This document shows positions 34,875 through 47,261 of a stretch of 64,000 nucleotides of DNA, piece after piece (within the stretch, counting starts at the first letter, position 1; each line of letters opens with the position of its first letter). Below the pieces are notes generated by a model, which was not told where the DNA came from, ran no database searches, and saw only the letters and a list, made by a program, of their open reading frames with translations. This DNA is from Rutpela maculata (taxonomy: Eukaryota; Arthropoda; Insecta; Coleoptera; Cerambycidae): assembly GCA_936432065.2 (NCBI GenBank), contig OW386289.2:169321348-169385347 (forward strand), given 5' to 3'. The position numbers and the translations under genes were made by a program.

Positions 34875-35288
34875 AACTTTTTTGGAGGGGGCGAGCGTAG
34901 AGGCGACTTCAATGTGAATATCAGTCGATATTCCGTTGAAGCAACGTCGAGCGCGGTTAGTACTTGGATGGGCTCCCTCCCATCTTGGGAAATACAGCGT
35001 TCTCGTCCCACCTTCTAGAGGCTTGTATATCAGTGTATACTCGGAAGTTACGTAATTTCAGACGAGGATTACGTAGTGGATATACCATCCTTCGGAGGGG
35101 ATGTAAAGCAGGCGGTCCTTTGTCTATTAAATGTTAGGCAAGTAAAAGATCCCTACTCTTCTTAAGGGAAGAGGTTCGGCAAAATTTCCAGGTTGGGGGT
35201 AGCTCGTCTCCTGGCGTCGGTAATAGGCCCTGGTAGCGGAAATAGGCCGACGGACGTTAAATAGTAAAAAAAAAAAAACTTTTTTGGA
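34875..35288 (+). mobile_element. 5S rRNA-derived SINE (SINE3 type) with 12-bp target duplication
   Basis: The body (34887-35276) contains GAAGCAACGTCGAGCGCGG then TTAGTACTTGGATGGG and a TTGGGAA(A/C)-ACAGCG stretch at about 34930-35000, the 3' half of 5S rRNA with few changes, including the internal promoter region. It continues with CCTTCGGAGGGGATGTAAAG and ends in a run of A (about 35266-35276). Perfect duplications AACTTTTTTGGA flank it (34875-34886 and 35277-35288). Transcribed by RNA polymerase III and copied by a LINE partner in the usual model. The intact duplications suggest a fairly recent insertion. Confidence 0.88.
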
Positions 35289-35773
35289 AGTAAATCCAGA
35301 CAAGCCTTACTTGTTATATCTTCTAGATCCGAGCTATTATATTTAAATCGAATGATTATCGATATCTGACCGCATAGGTAGTTAGTATATGTACTTCACA
35401 TACCCCAATTACGCTGGCGGACGAAACTTCCGAATGGCGCGCGTGCTAACCGGAAAAAGAATATCCCCCCACCATACGAAAAAAATTGCAGAGAGAAAAA
35501 AATTTTGTATTTATATGGTCTCTTCGATTACCGACTGGCAGACGGTAACCACTCGTCGTCGAATTTGCACGCTATTTCCTAGACTAAAATATGAAATCTT
35601 CCTCAAATAATTATAGTTTTCCACTAGTTTTTCCCAAGTTCTTTTCTAGTTTAATGATTCATGGATATGACGAAAAATATAATATGCACCGCGGGTCGTA
35701 CAGTGCGATTTCTTGGTCTCGAATACTTGCAAACCTCGACTTTACGGGCCTCGGATTGCAATCTGTATTCAAC
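35289..35773. other. intergenic sequence, no gene seen
   Basis: Slightly GC-richer at 35400-35580 but without a recognisable gene or repeat. Confidence 0.35.
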
Positions 35774-37005
35774 TGTTTCAAAATCTCAAAGCCGTCAAAA
35801 AACGTCCTACTCAAAAGGTCATTATAATCAAAAAACGAGTTATTTCTTAGTAAATTAGGTGTTTTGATATTTCTACTTTTGAGTAATAGCAAATCCTTTT
35901 AACCATGAATAGAACTAGTCAAAATAAGTAGATTTTTGAACAGTACCCACCTCGAGAAATCATGCCTGCTCCCCCTGCCCCCCCTCAAAGGGGCTGCCTG
36001 TAACTGCCTGTATATATATTTTTTTCTCAAAAACTGTAGGAGCTAGAGGAATGATCTTGGCGCCATTCGATAGAGTATAAAATTTTGCATAAGACCCTCC
36101 ATTTGCTTTTTGCTGTTTTCTTTTTTTTAAGGCCCCACAGCAAAAAAAGGGGGGTGAGGAGCCTTCCAACAACGACACATGTTTGTCTATACCTCTAAAA
36201 CGGCCCAATAAATCAAAATTCTAAAATAAAGAATTTTTCCTATCGATTGGTATATTATTTGTATATGTTATTTGTTTATATAAAGCCGTCAGTGGCGTAC
36301 AAAGAGAAAGATGCACATGTGCATAATGAATTTATTTAAAATAATTTATTATTGTTGTTAAAAACAATAATAATGTAATAATTTTGAATATTTTCGCAGT
36401 TTATAACAATAATAATAAGTTATTTTAAATAAATTCATTATGCACATGTGCATCTTTATCTTTGTACGCCACTGACGGCTTTATATAAACAAATAATATA
36501 TATATATACATAATATACCAATCGATAGAAAAAATAATGGTCTTTATTTTTTTTATATCATGTAGAATTTTGATTTATTTGGCCGTTTTAGAGGTATAGC
36601 CAAACATGTGTCGTTGTTGGAAGGCTCCTCACCCCCTTTTTTTTGCTGTGGGGCCTTAAAAAAAGAAAACAGCAAAAAGCAAATGGAGGGTCTTATGCAA
36701 AATTTTATACTCTATCGAATGGCGCCATTCCTCTAGCTCCTACCGTTTTTGAGAAACAAAATATATATATATATAGGCAGATACAGAGCCCCTTTGAGGG
36801 GGGCAGGGGGAGCAGGCATGATTTCTCGAGGTGGGTAGACCAAAAATCTACTTATTTTGACTAGTTCTATTCATGGTTAAAAGGATTTGCTATTACTCAA
36901 AAGTAGAAATATCAAAACACCTAATTCACTAAGAAATAACTCGATTTTTGATTATAATGACCTTTTGAGTAGGACATTTTTTGACGGCTTTGAGATTTTG
37001 AAACA
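35774..37005. mobile_element. 1232-bp fold-back element (palindrome)
   Basis: Inverted arms of about 575-600 bases begin TGTTTCAAAATCTCAAAGCC and meet around an AT-rich loop at about 36350-36420. Arms share GAGAAATCATGCCTGCTCCC, CCTTCCAACAACGACACATG and GATGCACATGTGCAT. No coding frame with transposase features. A target duplication was not resolved. Confidence 0.9.
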
Positions 37006-37545
37006 TCAGTATACCATCATTAATTTTATATCACATTCAGCTTGTAACAACGAAACCCCCACAGAACTTATTTTTATGCGTATATCTCGGCACCGAGCAA
37101 TCTACTATATTGCTATATTTAAAAACGCATATCTTCTTCCTTCATTTCATATTTATTTCTTCTTTCATGTAATTAATACACTTGTAAATTGTAACAAAAT
37201 AAAAACTAAGCCGACTCTGTCAACGCCGTTTGTGCGAAGCCGGTTCCGAGAATGCTCCCAATAAAATGGCCGAAGGTCGATTATTTAAACAATATATGAA
37301 GTAAAAATGTACGTCAGCTATTTGTATAAGGAGGGAAATATCATCAGTTGGCTTATGAATTGAAAGCACATTATGTATGCTAGGGAAACTAGATTAAACC
37401 ATAAATTTTAGTTTAAATTGATTTCAAGTCACTTGAAATTTCTAGAAATGATTATTTAAACAATATATTAAATAAAAATAAACGTCAGCTATTGATATAA
37501 AGGGGGAAATATCGTCAGTTAGATCATACATTGGATTGCACCATA
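37006..37545. repeat. sequence with a ~175-bp direct duplication
   Basis: GATTATTTAAACAATATAT ... CGTCAGCTATT ... GGGAAATATC(A/G)TCAGTT occurs at about 37276-37355 and 37448-37530. CAGCTGACG words recur on to about 37885, and CCTGAAAT(C/G)A words recur to 38610, suggesting a longer degraded array. Confidence 0.6.
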
Positions 37546-40437
37546 CTCAGATTAAAAGCTCGCTCAGCACTTATAATCCCTCAGCTGACGGTCTTACCCC
37601 CATTGAAAGAATAGCTGACGATTTTAATAATACAAAGAGTTTGCTGTATAAGTTTTATTGAACCTGAAATGATTTTACATCAATTGTTTTTGATACAGGT
37701 TTATATAAACGGCTGACGTATAATCCCCCATTATCTACGCAGCTGACTTTTTTTTTAATTATTATTACATGTAAACATTTGTTGTACAAATTTTCAAACG
37801 ACCTGAAATCATTTTTGATTTTTTTTGTTTCGACATAATAGACGTTCTCTCACGACCGGGTCCACCACGATTCTGACAGCTGACTCTTATTTCGATTACT
37901 AGCCATATCTAGACTATCGATTACACATAAAATCAAGCGGCCTGAAATCACCATCAAAAATGCAACGCTGCCTCCCGGGCTAGTAGTGTTGGATACTGGT
38001 GGTAACTTAACATTTTTCAGAGAAGTTTCTCTGATCGACCTGTATGTATTTTTACCGAGATTTTTACTATAGCATATTCTTTTTATTGTGAGAAGGTTTA
38101 TTAATGACACTTTGTATTTCTAAAGTGAAAGCTTTCAAATTGAAAAAATGGGTAATCTACTAGTTAAATAGAGAGCTAGTAATTCGAAATGATTCAAAAT
38201 AATAATTAGTTTAATATCAAAATACTGCCAAGTCAGTTTACAAGCTTCCCAATTTGTAAAGTAATTTATTTCTAAGAAAAAAAAAAACGAAAAAGCGAGT
38301 GTCGAACCCAATCCTTCGTCAAATTGGATTCCTCATATACTATTTTACTTAATGGACATTGTAGATCAATATTTCGGGTTTCCGTGAAATATTTTGCGGG
38401 CCTGACCTGTTATAGAAGCCACCATCCATCTAAATCTAAAAAGCGACGCTTGATATACCGCTCAATTTTTTTCTGTATTGGTTTTAAATTAGGACCATCA
38501 ACATCTGATGCGTCTTTTCTGAAAATAGCTGATTTATTTGAAGTTTGTTTAGTCGAGTAAATATTAACTTGTACGCTACTGTTGTTGTCCACTAAAATTG
38601 ACCTGAAATCTGATAGAATGCTAAACCTGATGTAGTTTGCATAATTTCACCTCTGAATACGTATCTCATCTTAAATTTATTACCGCTATAAACTGTTGCT
38701 AATTTCATTGTCAATACTTAGTATGTACCGTGAAAATATATGCTCGAAAACGAGAACCATTGTATTGAGTGAAAAAAATGTAAACAGTGTGTCACAAAAT
38801 GATACAGAATTGTATTTTTTTTTAGTTCTAGTGGCCATTAACTTTCGAGAGGGGGAACAGTGGTGTGTTTAGTAATTTACTAAAAATAGTTGAAAGGACT
38901 ATGTGCAATATAGAAAACAGTTACTTGTTTTGAGCGTATAAGCTGTTTTTGAATTAAATTTTCTTATTCTTAGTGCGAGTTGGTTTTTAACCTCCCCACT
39001 CATAAAGATTGATGGGATCAGATCTTTAAGTTTTGAACTCCCAGGAACACGAAAACGTGGTTTGTGTACATGTTTATGTACAGGGCTATTTAGTAGCCTA
39101 TATAAGTCACGTGGAGTAAAAATGAAGCTGATTTGTATATTTTTTTTAGATGTTTTTTACCTGATTTCAAATAAGGGTTGTTAGGTCTAGCTGTAATATT
39201 TTTTGCATATTATTATTGTTACGGTAAAAAATAAAAAAAGACCACTTATAGATAATTTAATTCTATACACTTTCACATTGACCTCATGGGCATCCGATGC
39301 ATAGGACGCGAGATATTTGCAAAAAACTTTGACCTTCAATATCTTGGGTAGCCATGTTGGGATTTTTGTGGATTTGGGTTTGGGACACCTCAAAGAATGT
39401 CTGTGCAAAAATTCGGATTTTTACTAATTTTGTCGAGGTCAAATGCTAATTTCCGTGGGCTAATATAATGTATCTAACAAATTAGTGATAAATAACTATT
39501 CATGTTACTATTATTATTATTATGGAAACTGCATATGTTATGTAATCATTTCGGAGGAAATTGTTCATATAATTTAAGTTAACCTTCAGGTAAGTCGATT
39601 AATTTTTCAATAATATTAGAATTTTGATCTAGGAACCTATATGAGAGTTGATTTACTTAATCATTTCTTTAACGAATTTCAATTCTGTATAATAGATGTC
39701 AAATGACCATCTACATTTAATTAGTGAACATTATCTCGTGTTCTAGATATTGCATACAAGACTATTTTACCACCTAATAGCTATAGTTTCGACTCAACTT
39801 GCTTCGTTGTCACATACAGTGAAATTCACACAGTATTACATAACACTGAAGTCTACTAAAATCAGCCTCGACCCAATTTAACTACGTTTTACTGTCTGCA
39901 CTGGTTATCATCATAAAATTTGTCGGTGCTGGATATTAAAGAACCCATAAGGGGCGTTTAAGATAGAGTTTACAGCGACATTTATTGCACTACGTGAAAA
40001 TATCAAGACGTTAGAAAAAACGGATTACATGTTGAAATATTATTTGTAATACGATTACCCAACTTAATTGGAAAGGAAGAAGTGTGCAGTTAATTCGTTT
40101 AGAAATGGAAATTAAAGGGACGCCTTCGGTCTTTGAAGCATGCCTGACAAATATGCAAAGCTTAGCTGCATTCGGTGAAGGTATACGACCCATTAAAAGA
40201 CTTAGGTGTATTATTCGACGCTTCTCTGGCATTTGTTGAAGACATTAAATATATAGTAACTACAGTATTCAAAATACTTGAGAAACATGAACTAGTCCTA
40301 GAAAGACTTCTAATGTGTTAAGTATTACTGCTATAAGAATAATGGAATACATCATCATCTTTACTTATGGCGAGACTCTGACACGGTATAATATTCAAGA
40401 TCTATTTAGTACAACCAATAGTCAAATAAAATTATGT
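37546..40437. other. long intergenic stretch, no gene seen
   Basis: No recognisable coding region. An open frame without ATG at about 40033-40236 (+) was considered and set aside. Composition is AT-rich, with parts (39430-40240) that look single-copy. Confidence 0.35.
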
Positions 40438-40697
40438 AAAAAAAATATTTTTTTTTTAAGAAAAAGCTTTTATTTGAAAAAACTGTACTAAAAAGTGAAA
40501 ATATTTTTTTTTAATTCATACACCTGGAAACCAAAAGCTTTGCGGACGGTCATATAGCACTATTGCATAGTTACTTTGCTCAATTGACCACCCCCAAAGC
40601 TTTTGGTTTCCAGGTGTATGAATTTTAAAAAATTATTTTTACCTTTTAGTACAGTTTTTTCAAATAAAAGCTTTTTCGTAAAAATACTTTTTTTATA
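40438..40697. repeat. 260-bp palindrome
   Basis: Arms of about 105 bases (GAAAAAGCTTTTATTTGAAA, CATACACCTGGAAACCAAAA and their complements) surround a loop of about 45 bases at 40549-40595. Probably a small fold-back MITE. Confidence 0.88.
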
Positions 40698-40745
40698 TTT
40701 TATTTTTTACTTTTCAGTCTACTTATTTTACAGACAAACAGACAT

Positions 40746-41190
40746 TCATTTGATACAAATGCCAAGGGAGTCGTGAAGAAAAAAATAATTTGCCATCCTA
40801 GGGCACCCGCCATATTGGATTTATAATGGCGTTACGTAGTTTATCATATTTTACTCGTCAAACCCTTCTATTTGATACCCATATCAAGGGGGTTGTGAAG
40901 AAAAAGATACTCCGCCATCTTGGGGCGTCCGGCATATTGAATTTAGAATGACGTCACATAGTTTATCCTATTTTACTCGTCAAATCCTTTCATTTGACAC
41001 CCAGCAAGGGGGTTGTGAAGAAAAAGGCAATCCGTTAGCTTGGGACGTCCGCCATAATGAATTTAGAATGACGCCACATTGTTTATCGTATTTTACTCGT
41101 CAAACCCTTTTATTTGATACCCATATCAAGGGGGTTGTGACTAAAAAGCCGATCCGCCATCTTGGGACATCCGCCATATTGGATTTAGAC
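40746..41190. repeat. tandem array, unit about 121 bp, nearly four copies
   Basis: Units start near 40746, 40865, 40987 and 41107 with CATTTGATAC / TATTTGATACCCATATCAAG and end with ATTTTACTCGTCAAACCC. Each holds a CCGCCATCTTGGG and CCGCCATATTG(G/A)AT pair. No gene. Confidence 0.85.
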
Positions 41191-42085
41191 CGATAATGGC
41201 TATACTATGTGGCATTGTCACCGGACTTTACACGTGTGCCAAATTTCAAAGCAAGCTTAGTTAGAAATAGCCGAAATTTTGTTTGCAAGATTTGACCTAA
41301 ACAAACATACAAACATTGCAAGTTAAATAAAAGCTTTTAAAAAGTGGGTTCTTAGGACAAAAAAGTAGCGCAACCTGCGCAACTCAATTTTTTGAAGTGT
41401 TTGGAGGTGCCTTCGGAGTATTTTGCCAGGTTGGAGAAGGCAGGGAAGCCTATGAAGGAATTTGAAATGAATTTGGTACTAAACAAAAGAGGTCTTACTA
41501 TTTTTCGGGAGATATTTACGTTTGGACTTTTCACCAAGATGGCAGGCTAACGCCAAGCTCACACCCCCCAGAACACTTAAAAAAATGACTTGTTTAGAAT
41601 ACTTGATGAGTAAAAAATCTTGACAACTCCAAAATTCCTAGTAGGTTTCTGAAAGCTTCATATTGCTATCTAAAGAAAGAAAAACAAATTGTTGACTTCA
41701 ATAGTCTGGTAGCATTCTATCAAGTTTTCTCTAAAAGCCTATCAATCAATATATTTTTTCAGTCGGATGTATGAGAAATTGTTGAATTACGAAATAATTT
41801 TTTTAAGCACGGTACCGCCACAATGCATAAAATTACATACCAGGGAAATTGTTTTTGCCAACCTAGAGGCTTTGAAAACATTTTTTTGCCAAGATCTCTG
41901 GCGGGCCCTCGGGCTTAATGAGCGGGGGGGGGGATTAGAAAAAAAAACATTTTGTCCAGGTCTCATAAATAATGAGCGAATATTGCGTTTACTGATCTAA
42001 GCGGGCCCCGGTACTACGGTGCAACGGTACCTACTAACCAGGGTTACCGTTTTCAATTAACCGTATTCTACCAACATTCCGATCA
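41191..42085. other. intergenic sequence, no gene seen
   Basis: The part 41590-41820 is a diverged match to about 49615-49745 (shared GAGAAATT(G/A)T(T/C)GAATTACGAAAT and TTAAGCACGG). A G-run lies at 41924-41933. Confidence 0.4.
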
Positions 42086-42093
42086 GAATCTAC

Positions 42094-42833
42094 CTCCGAT
42101 TAAAGAACTTATATCTAGATACATAATGGCATTACTTTGTGTGATCCCGAAAGATTCACAATCTAAGGCACTTCTTCCCATAAGTTCTTGATTGGCTAGT
42201 CGATCTGTTCGCGACCGATTCGGGCACCATCGGTTCAGTTTGATTATCATAATCTCCGTTTGACACTTTTGACAGTATATCCGCCATTAATGTTAATAAG
42301 CGTTTTTCGTATTTTTCGATCAAAATGTGGTGAAGAAGTCTTTTTATTTTAAGTTGTGATTTGCTCAATACCTAAATAATATTCCCTGTTCATATTTACA
42401 CAGTTTAGTGACAATATATTTAGTGCAAATAAATAGTGAAGTGCTGTGCCGTTTGCAGAAAGCAGTTTAGAAAAGAAGAAAATCGGTCGTTCCATAGTCG
42501 TAACACGATGAAGTTCAGTTTACAGTTATAAAGTAAATAGCAATTAAATTTTAATATCCTTTCAATACATATTTATCTTACTGTTTTATCTTACTGTAAT
42601 ATCGTATGCCTACATCACGTTATATAAAGAGCTGGTAATGCAGGAATTGCAATAATTCATTTTAATGAAAATATTACACATTTTCTACACACCCAACGCC
42701 ACTGTTGCCTATGGGATGTGATGTTCATCTATTGTTTTTAATGGACATATAATGTGACTATGTTAGGAGCAAACAAGGTATATAGTGAAAAGATAGCCTG
42801 TTATGTATCTAGATATAAGTTCTTTAATCGGAG
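42094..42833. mobile_element. 740-bp MITE with 8-bp target duplication (family copy 2)
   Basis: Same termini and mostly the same sequence as 2119-2853 with scattered differences. Flanked by GAATCTAC (42086-42093) and GATTCTAC (42834-42841), an 8-bp duplication with one later change. The two copies in unrelated sites confirm the element's exact ends. Confidence 0.92.
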
Positions 42834-42841
42834 GATTCTAC

Positions 42842-44087
42842 TAAAATCTACTAACCTAAAATTAAATTCTACTAAAAACTAGTGTCGGGCGGAAATTTTA
42901 TGAAACATTTAATTCCTGACTAGTGGAAACCTATTAATTAATGTTTGTGAGTTAACACTGCTACCGCTAGATGGAGCAGTATTACTTTTAACAAACAATA
43001 AAAATAAGAGGAGTAATGAAAACGAAAACTAAACATTTATTCAAATAAAACAGAAAATAAAATATAAAATAAAATGAAACGTTTATAAAAATAATAAGTA
43101 AACAAATATATTAAAACATTTTGAATGAAAAATTCTTACTTAAGTACCTTGTACTTATCAGGCGTGGATTTAGAACATTCTTGAAGGGGGTTGGGGGGGG
43201 GGGTCGCACTTTTAAACTAAATATATGATTCGACATCTATCGGAGAAAAACTGAACTTACCTAAATGACTGTAGCAGTTGATTGAGTTCGGTGCTATTCG
43301 ATGAGGTGTCACTTAGGTTACTAGCTTAAATTATCATAGATGGCCATAAAATATAGTTTCTAAACTGGTATTCAGAAAATCTACTAAAATCTACTAAAAT
43401 TATTAATACTACTAAAATTCTACTGCCCACCCTCATTTTTCTTGAAAATCTACTAATCTAGTAGGCAATCTACTGCAAACGGCAACACTGCTACTAACCT
43501 ACTGACCCCCCCCCTCTTGTGGGGGCCCTGGGTAGCCGTCTTGCGTTGTGATAATTCTAAAAGCTTCCCAGTTTTATTTACACAGCTGACCAATCATTTA
43601 AGAGGACCGCCTTGGTTGTTTTCCTCGTATCGCAATGTTTAGTGAATTCCTCCGCAGTCAAAGTTGCAAGAGCCACTCCACTTCGAATGTTTGTTACGGA
43701 TTCCGGACGCCTAGTTAAATGGCAGAAACTTGTGAGAGATAACGGCCACTGCAACAGGGGTGCCCGGATATTGATTGACGTTTCCATCCACATAGGCATA
43801 TGGAATTCGAGTAACTATGTGGGGTTTGCATGGAGAGAAAAATTAACCAGAATGACAGCGTTGAAGTTGTAACACAAGAGAAACTCATATGCAGTTCTCG
43901 AACGTCGGCTAGACGAAATCGATCAAGGGACATAAACAATGTTCACATTACTACGCTTAAGTAGGAAGAAATATAAATATCTCGCACACTTACTTTTCAT
44001 GAGACGTTAGAAAAGTTTTATAGTATTTTGAATACCTTCAGTGAAATTTAACACCTCAGTCAACTATCTAAACAATGTTACAATTAC
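42842..44087. other. intergenic sequence with overlapping short frames, no gene called
   Basis: Several overlapping frames occur on both strands at 43578-43939, the longest 86 codons, but none has recognisable motifs and they contradict each other. G-runs lie at about 43186-43203, with matching C-runs at about 43506-43513. Confidence 0.35.
42965..42974 (+). promoter_or_regulatory. CTCF-like motif
   Basis: CCGCTAGATGGAGC contains the word CGCTAGATGG shared with 10994-11003 (complement) and 52192-52201. Confidence 0.3.
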
Positions 44088-44140
44088 TTCCACATCCACG
44101 TAGTGGAGTGGTAGTAACGGTAAAAAATAATTAATTAATG
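44088..44140 (+). repeat. R1 relic (5' end only)
   Basis: ACTTCCACATCCACGTAGTG then GTAGTAACGGTAAAAAA matches the R1 start with an insertion, then similarity ends. Confidence 0.65.
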
Positions 44141-45178
44141 AATGAGCAAATTGAGCTCCGTATGATTTCTAGTATCTTTAATACTTTTTTAGCCACAATT
44201 TAGGCGAATAGAAATTCATATTTGTCGAAATTGCGCTAAAATTGATCGTTAGGTATTTTAGGAGTAGTACAGGAAATGACTGAAAAAAATGACCGTAAGT
44301 GGAAAAAAATTTGTGCAGACTTTAAACTTTAAAATAGGCCAAAGTTCACGAAACAAAAAAGTTTAGGAGTTTTATGAATCGGCGGGAACCTATAGGGGGT
44401 AAAAGGGGTATTTTTAATAAAAAAATCGATTTTTCTGTATTTCTCGGAAAATATTTTACAAAAAAATTGTTCAAATAAAAGTTGTTTCTGGCAAATTATC
44501 TTTAATTTGGTGTTTTTAAATTAATTTTATAGCAATAATTAACCGAAATGCGGCTTTTTTTCGATGGTGGGATGGCGAGTGGAATTTTTTTCTAAAACAA
44601 GTGTTTTAAAGGGACAATATAAATTGAGCATCTAGGTGATGATACATATTAAAGAAAAGCAGCATTTTTGAGAGAAAACTTAATTACTGAGCAATTACAA
44701 TAACAAAATGCCGACATTTTGTGAACAAAAATGTGAAAACGCACATTGAATCGGTCATAACTTTTTTATTTTTTGTGATGTAGAAACAAACAAAAAATCA
44801 TTTTAAAGATTGATTAATTTCCTTTAATTTTGTTTCTTGGAACTTTTGATGGAAGTGTCACAGTTTCTAAGATATTCAACATTTTAAACTAAATACTTCA
44901 TCCTAAAAACGGTCGGATGTCATCTATAAAATTAAATATCTCCGAAACAATCAACCTTACACAAATATATAAACAGAATAAATTTATTCTTAGTTTATAT
45001 GCTTCATTTTTGATGTCCACCATATTTTCCCTTAAACTAATATTTATTGAGATATTTGCAGAGAAACAAGAATGTTACGTTTTTTCTAAAATCCCTTTAC
45101 AGTTCAAAATCCAATTTTTTTTTCTAAAGCAAGCGCTGTAAGCCGATGAAAAAATTTGAGCCTCTAGGTCACACTATA

Positions 45179-47261
45179 CAGTGTGTCCCAGGATAGATGT
45201 AACAAGAGGTGTAATGGACCAAAAATTTTGGAATTTTGGAATGGTATTTGGGAATTGAGTCCTGCTTGTTGTAAAACTAAAGTATACCAAAAATGACTTG
45301 ATTTGGTGTTCTACAGGGTGTTTTATAAGCAAAGTTGTAAAAATCACCACTAATAAAGTACCTTTATTTTTCAAAATATGAAAAAATTCCACTAAGAAAA
45401 GTTATTTAGAATGCAATTTTATACCTCTATACCAAATTTCAGGAATTTAAAATTATTTTTTTGAAACTTCCCATTTTTTGCAAATTAAGAGTTGAATTCA
45501 TATTTAAAGTTGTGTAGGAGCAAATGTTAATCATCTCAAAAAGTAGGCTATTGGTAAATAAAAAATTGAATATTCGAGATGTAAGAAGGTATAATGTTAA
45601 TCGAACTAATTGTAAAAAGAAACGAGCTTTAAAAATTATAACAAGTAATAAATGTCAAAAGTCAAAAACATAACAGATTCACAAACAAATTAATTATTGA
45701 CCAATACAAAACAATGTTTACAATTTTTTTATTACTCGACGTAGCTACCACCCACATCCACACACATTTCGATCCTTCGCCTGAAGTCCTTAAAACTGTT
45801 TCGAATATGATCTAACGGTATGGAGTTTACGGCATTTGTAATTCTCTGCTTCAATACTGCTACATCGTTAGGAAGTGGTTCAGCGTAAACCAACTGCTTG
45901 AGGCGACCCCATAAAAAGAAATCCAATATTGATAGGTCTGAGGATTTCGCCGGCCACTTGATCGGTCCATTCCTGGCAATCCAATTTTCTCCAAAATTTA
46001 AATTCAACCACCGATTAACCATTTCTGTGGAGTGGCCAGGGCAACCATCATATTGAAAATAAACTAAAGGTATGTCTCTTAAAATATTTAAATGTTCTTC
46101 AGAAAATCTTTCAAGAAGCTGTAAATAAGTGTGCTGGTTTAACCTTTCCTCAATGAAATAAGGTTCAATAACTCCAACGTGATGAGAAACGGCACACCCC
46201 ACATTCACTGTTTTATAATATTGTCTTCTACAATGAATTCTAAAATTTGGATTTTCAGAAGCCCAAAACCGACAATTCTGAGATGAAACAACACCATTGG
46301 TTGTGAATGTGGATTCATCTGAGAAAATTATGAAATGATGAAAAAATCTCTCTTCCATGATTTTCATCTCCCTCTTCAAGCGTATGTTTATAATTTGCTT
46401 TATATGCCCTAATTTTCTTTGCCTTGTAAATTCTTTGGAGTTCAGACTTGCTAATATTAATAAGAGCCGATCTCTCTCTTAGTGGCATCCTAGGATTTTC
46501 TCTAACAGAGGCATGAGCTATAATAGCCCCAACATTGTCTTCATCATATGCTTTTATTTTTCTTTTCATGTTAAGAACACTACCAGTAGCCAGAAACTTT
46601 TTAATTATTCTCATAGCCTGAGTACGTGACAAAGCAGTGTTTGGAAATTTCAAATTAAATTGGTTTACCACTTCTCTTAGCGAGTTTTCACCGCTAATTC
46701 CGTAGCATTGCACAATATAAATTTTTTCACGCACTGTGAGTACCATTTTCACTAAATTTTTTATGCTTGGTTCGTTAATTTGAAACAGAAATTAAGGATA
46801 ATATTGACTACGTTTGACAGATATGTCAATAATAAATGATAAATATGTATCCACTGCTTTTCTCATAGCCTACTTTTAGCTTCTACATAACTTTAAATAT
46901 TAATTTACAAAAAATAATTTCTATGCAGTTTTAATTGAATGGTTCAAGACAAAATACTAATTTATTGAAAAAATGGGAAAAAAAAAATTTTATATTCCTG
47001 AAATTTGGTATAGAGGTATAAAATTGCATTCTAAATAACTTTTCTTAGTGGAATTTTTTCATATTTTGAAAAATAAAGTTACTTTATTAGTGGTGATTTT
47101 TACAACTTTGCTTATAAAACACCCTGTAGAACACCAAATCAAGTCATTTTTGGTATGCTTTAGTTTTACAACAAGCAGGACTCAATCCTCAAATACCATT
47201 CCAAAATTCCAAAATTTTTGGTTCATTACACCTCCTGTTACATCTATCCTTTGAGACACTG
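45179..47261 (-). mobile_element. mariner/Tc1-like element, copy 2, both ends present
   Basis: 2083 bases flanked by TA (45177-45178 and 47262-47263). Inverted terminal repeats of about 300 bases start CAGTGTGTCCCAGGATAGAT (left) and CAGTGTCTCAAAGGATAGAT (right, complement). The single gene is on the minus strand. Such long terminal repeats are unusual for mariner elements, which mostly have about 30 bases. Confidence 0.92.
45732..46746 (-). pseudogene. mariner/Tc1-like transposase, frameshifted by a 38-bp deletion
   Basis: Starts at ATG (complement 46744-46746) and ends at the stop 45732-45734. Compared with copy 1, about 38 bases are missing near 46365 (the stretch coding the GRRLDFCLTIGEK region), shifting the frame; the two halves are otherwise open. 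The catalytic-type motifs FSDEST, QYDGCPGH and SSDLS survive. The C-terminal part, lost behind the MITE in copy 1, is continuous here to YVE. Confidence 0.9.

Noticed and set aside
40033..40236. Open frame without ATG on the plus strand ending RRFSGIC, plus a 73-codon frame on the minus strand
   Set aside because: Both strands are open over the same stretch, no splice signals or family motifs are clear, and the length is within what chance allows.
43578..43939. Cluster of overlapping frames (two minus, one plus) of 73-86 codons
   Set aside because: They overlap in conflicting frames, and none has a recognisable domain. The GC-richer composition explains the openness.
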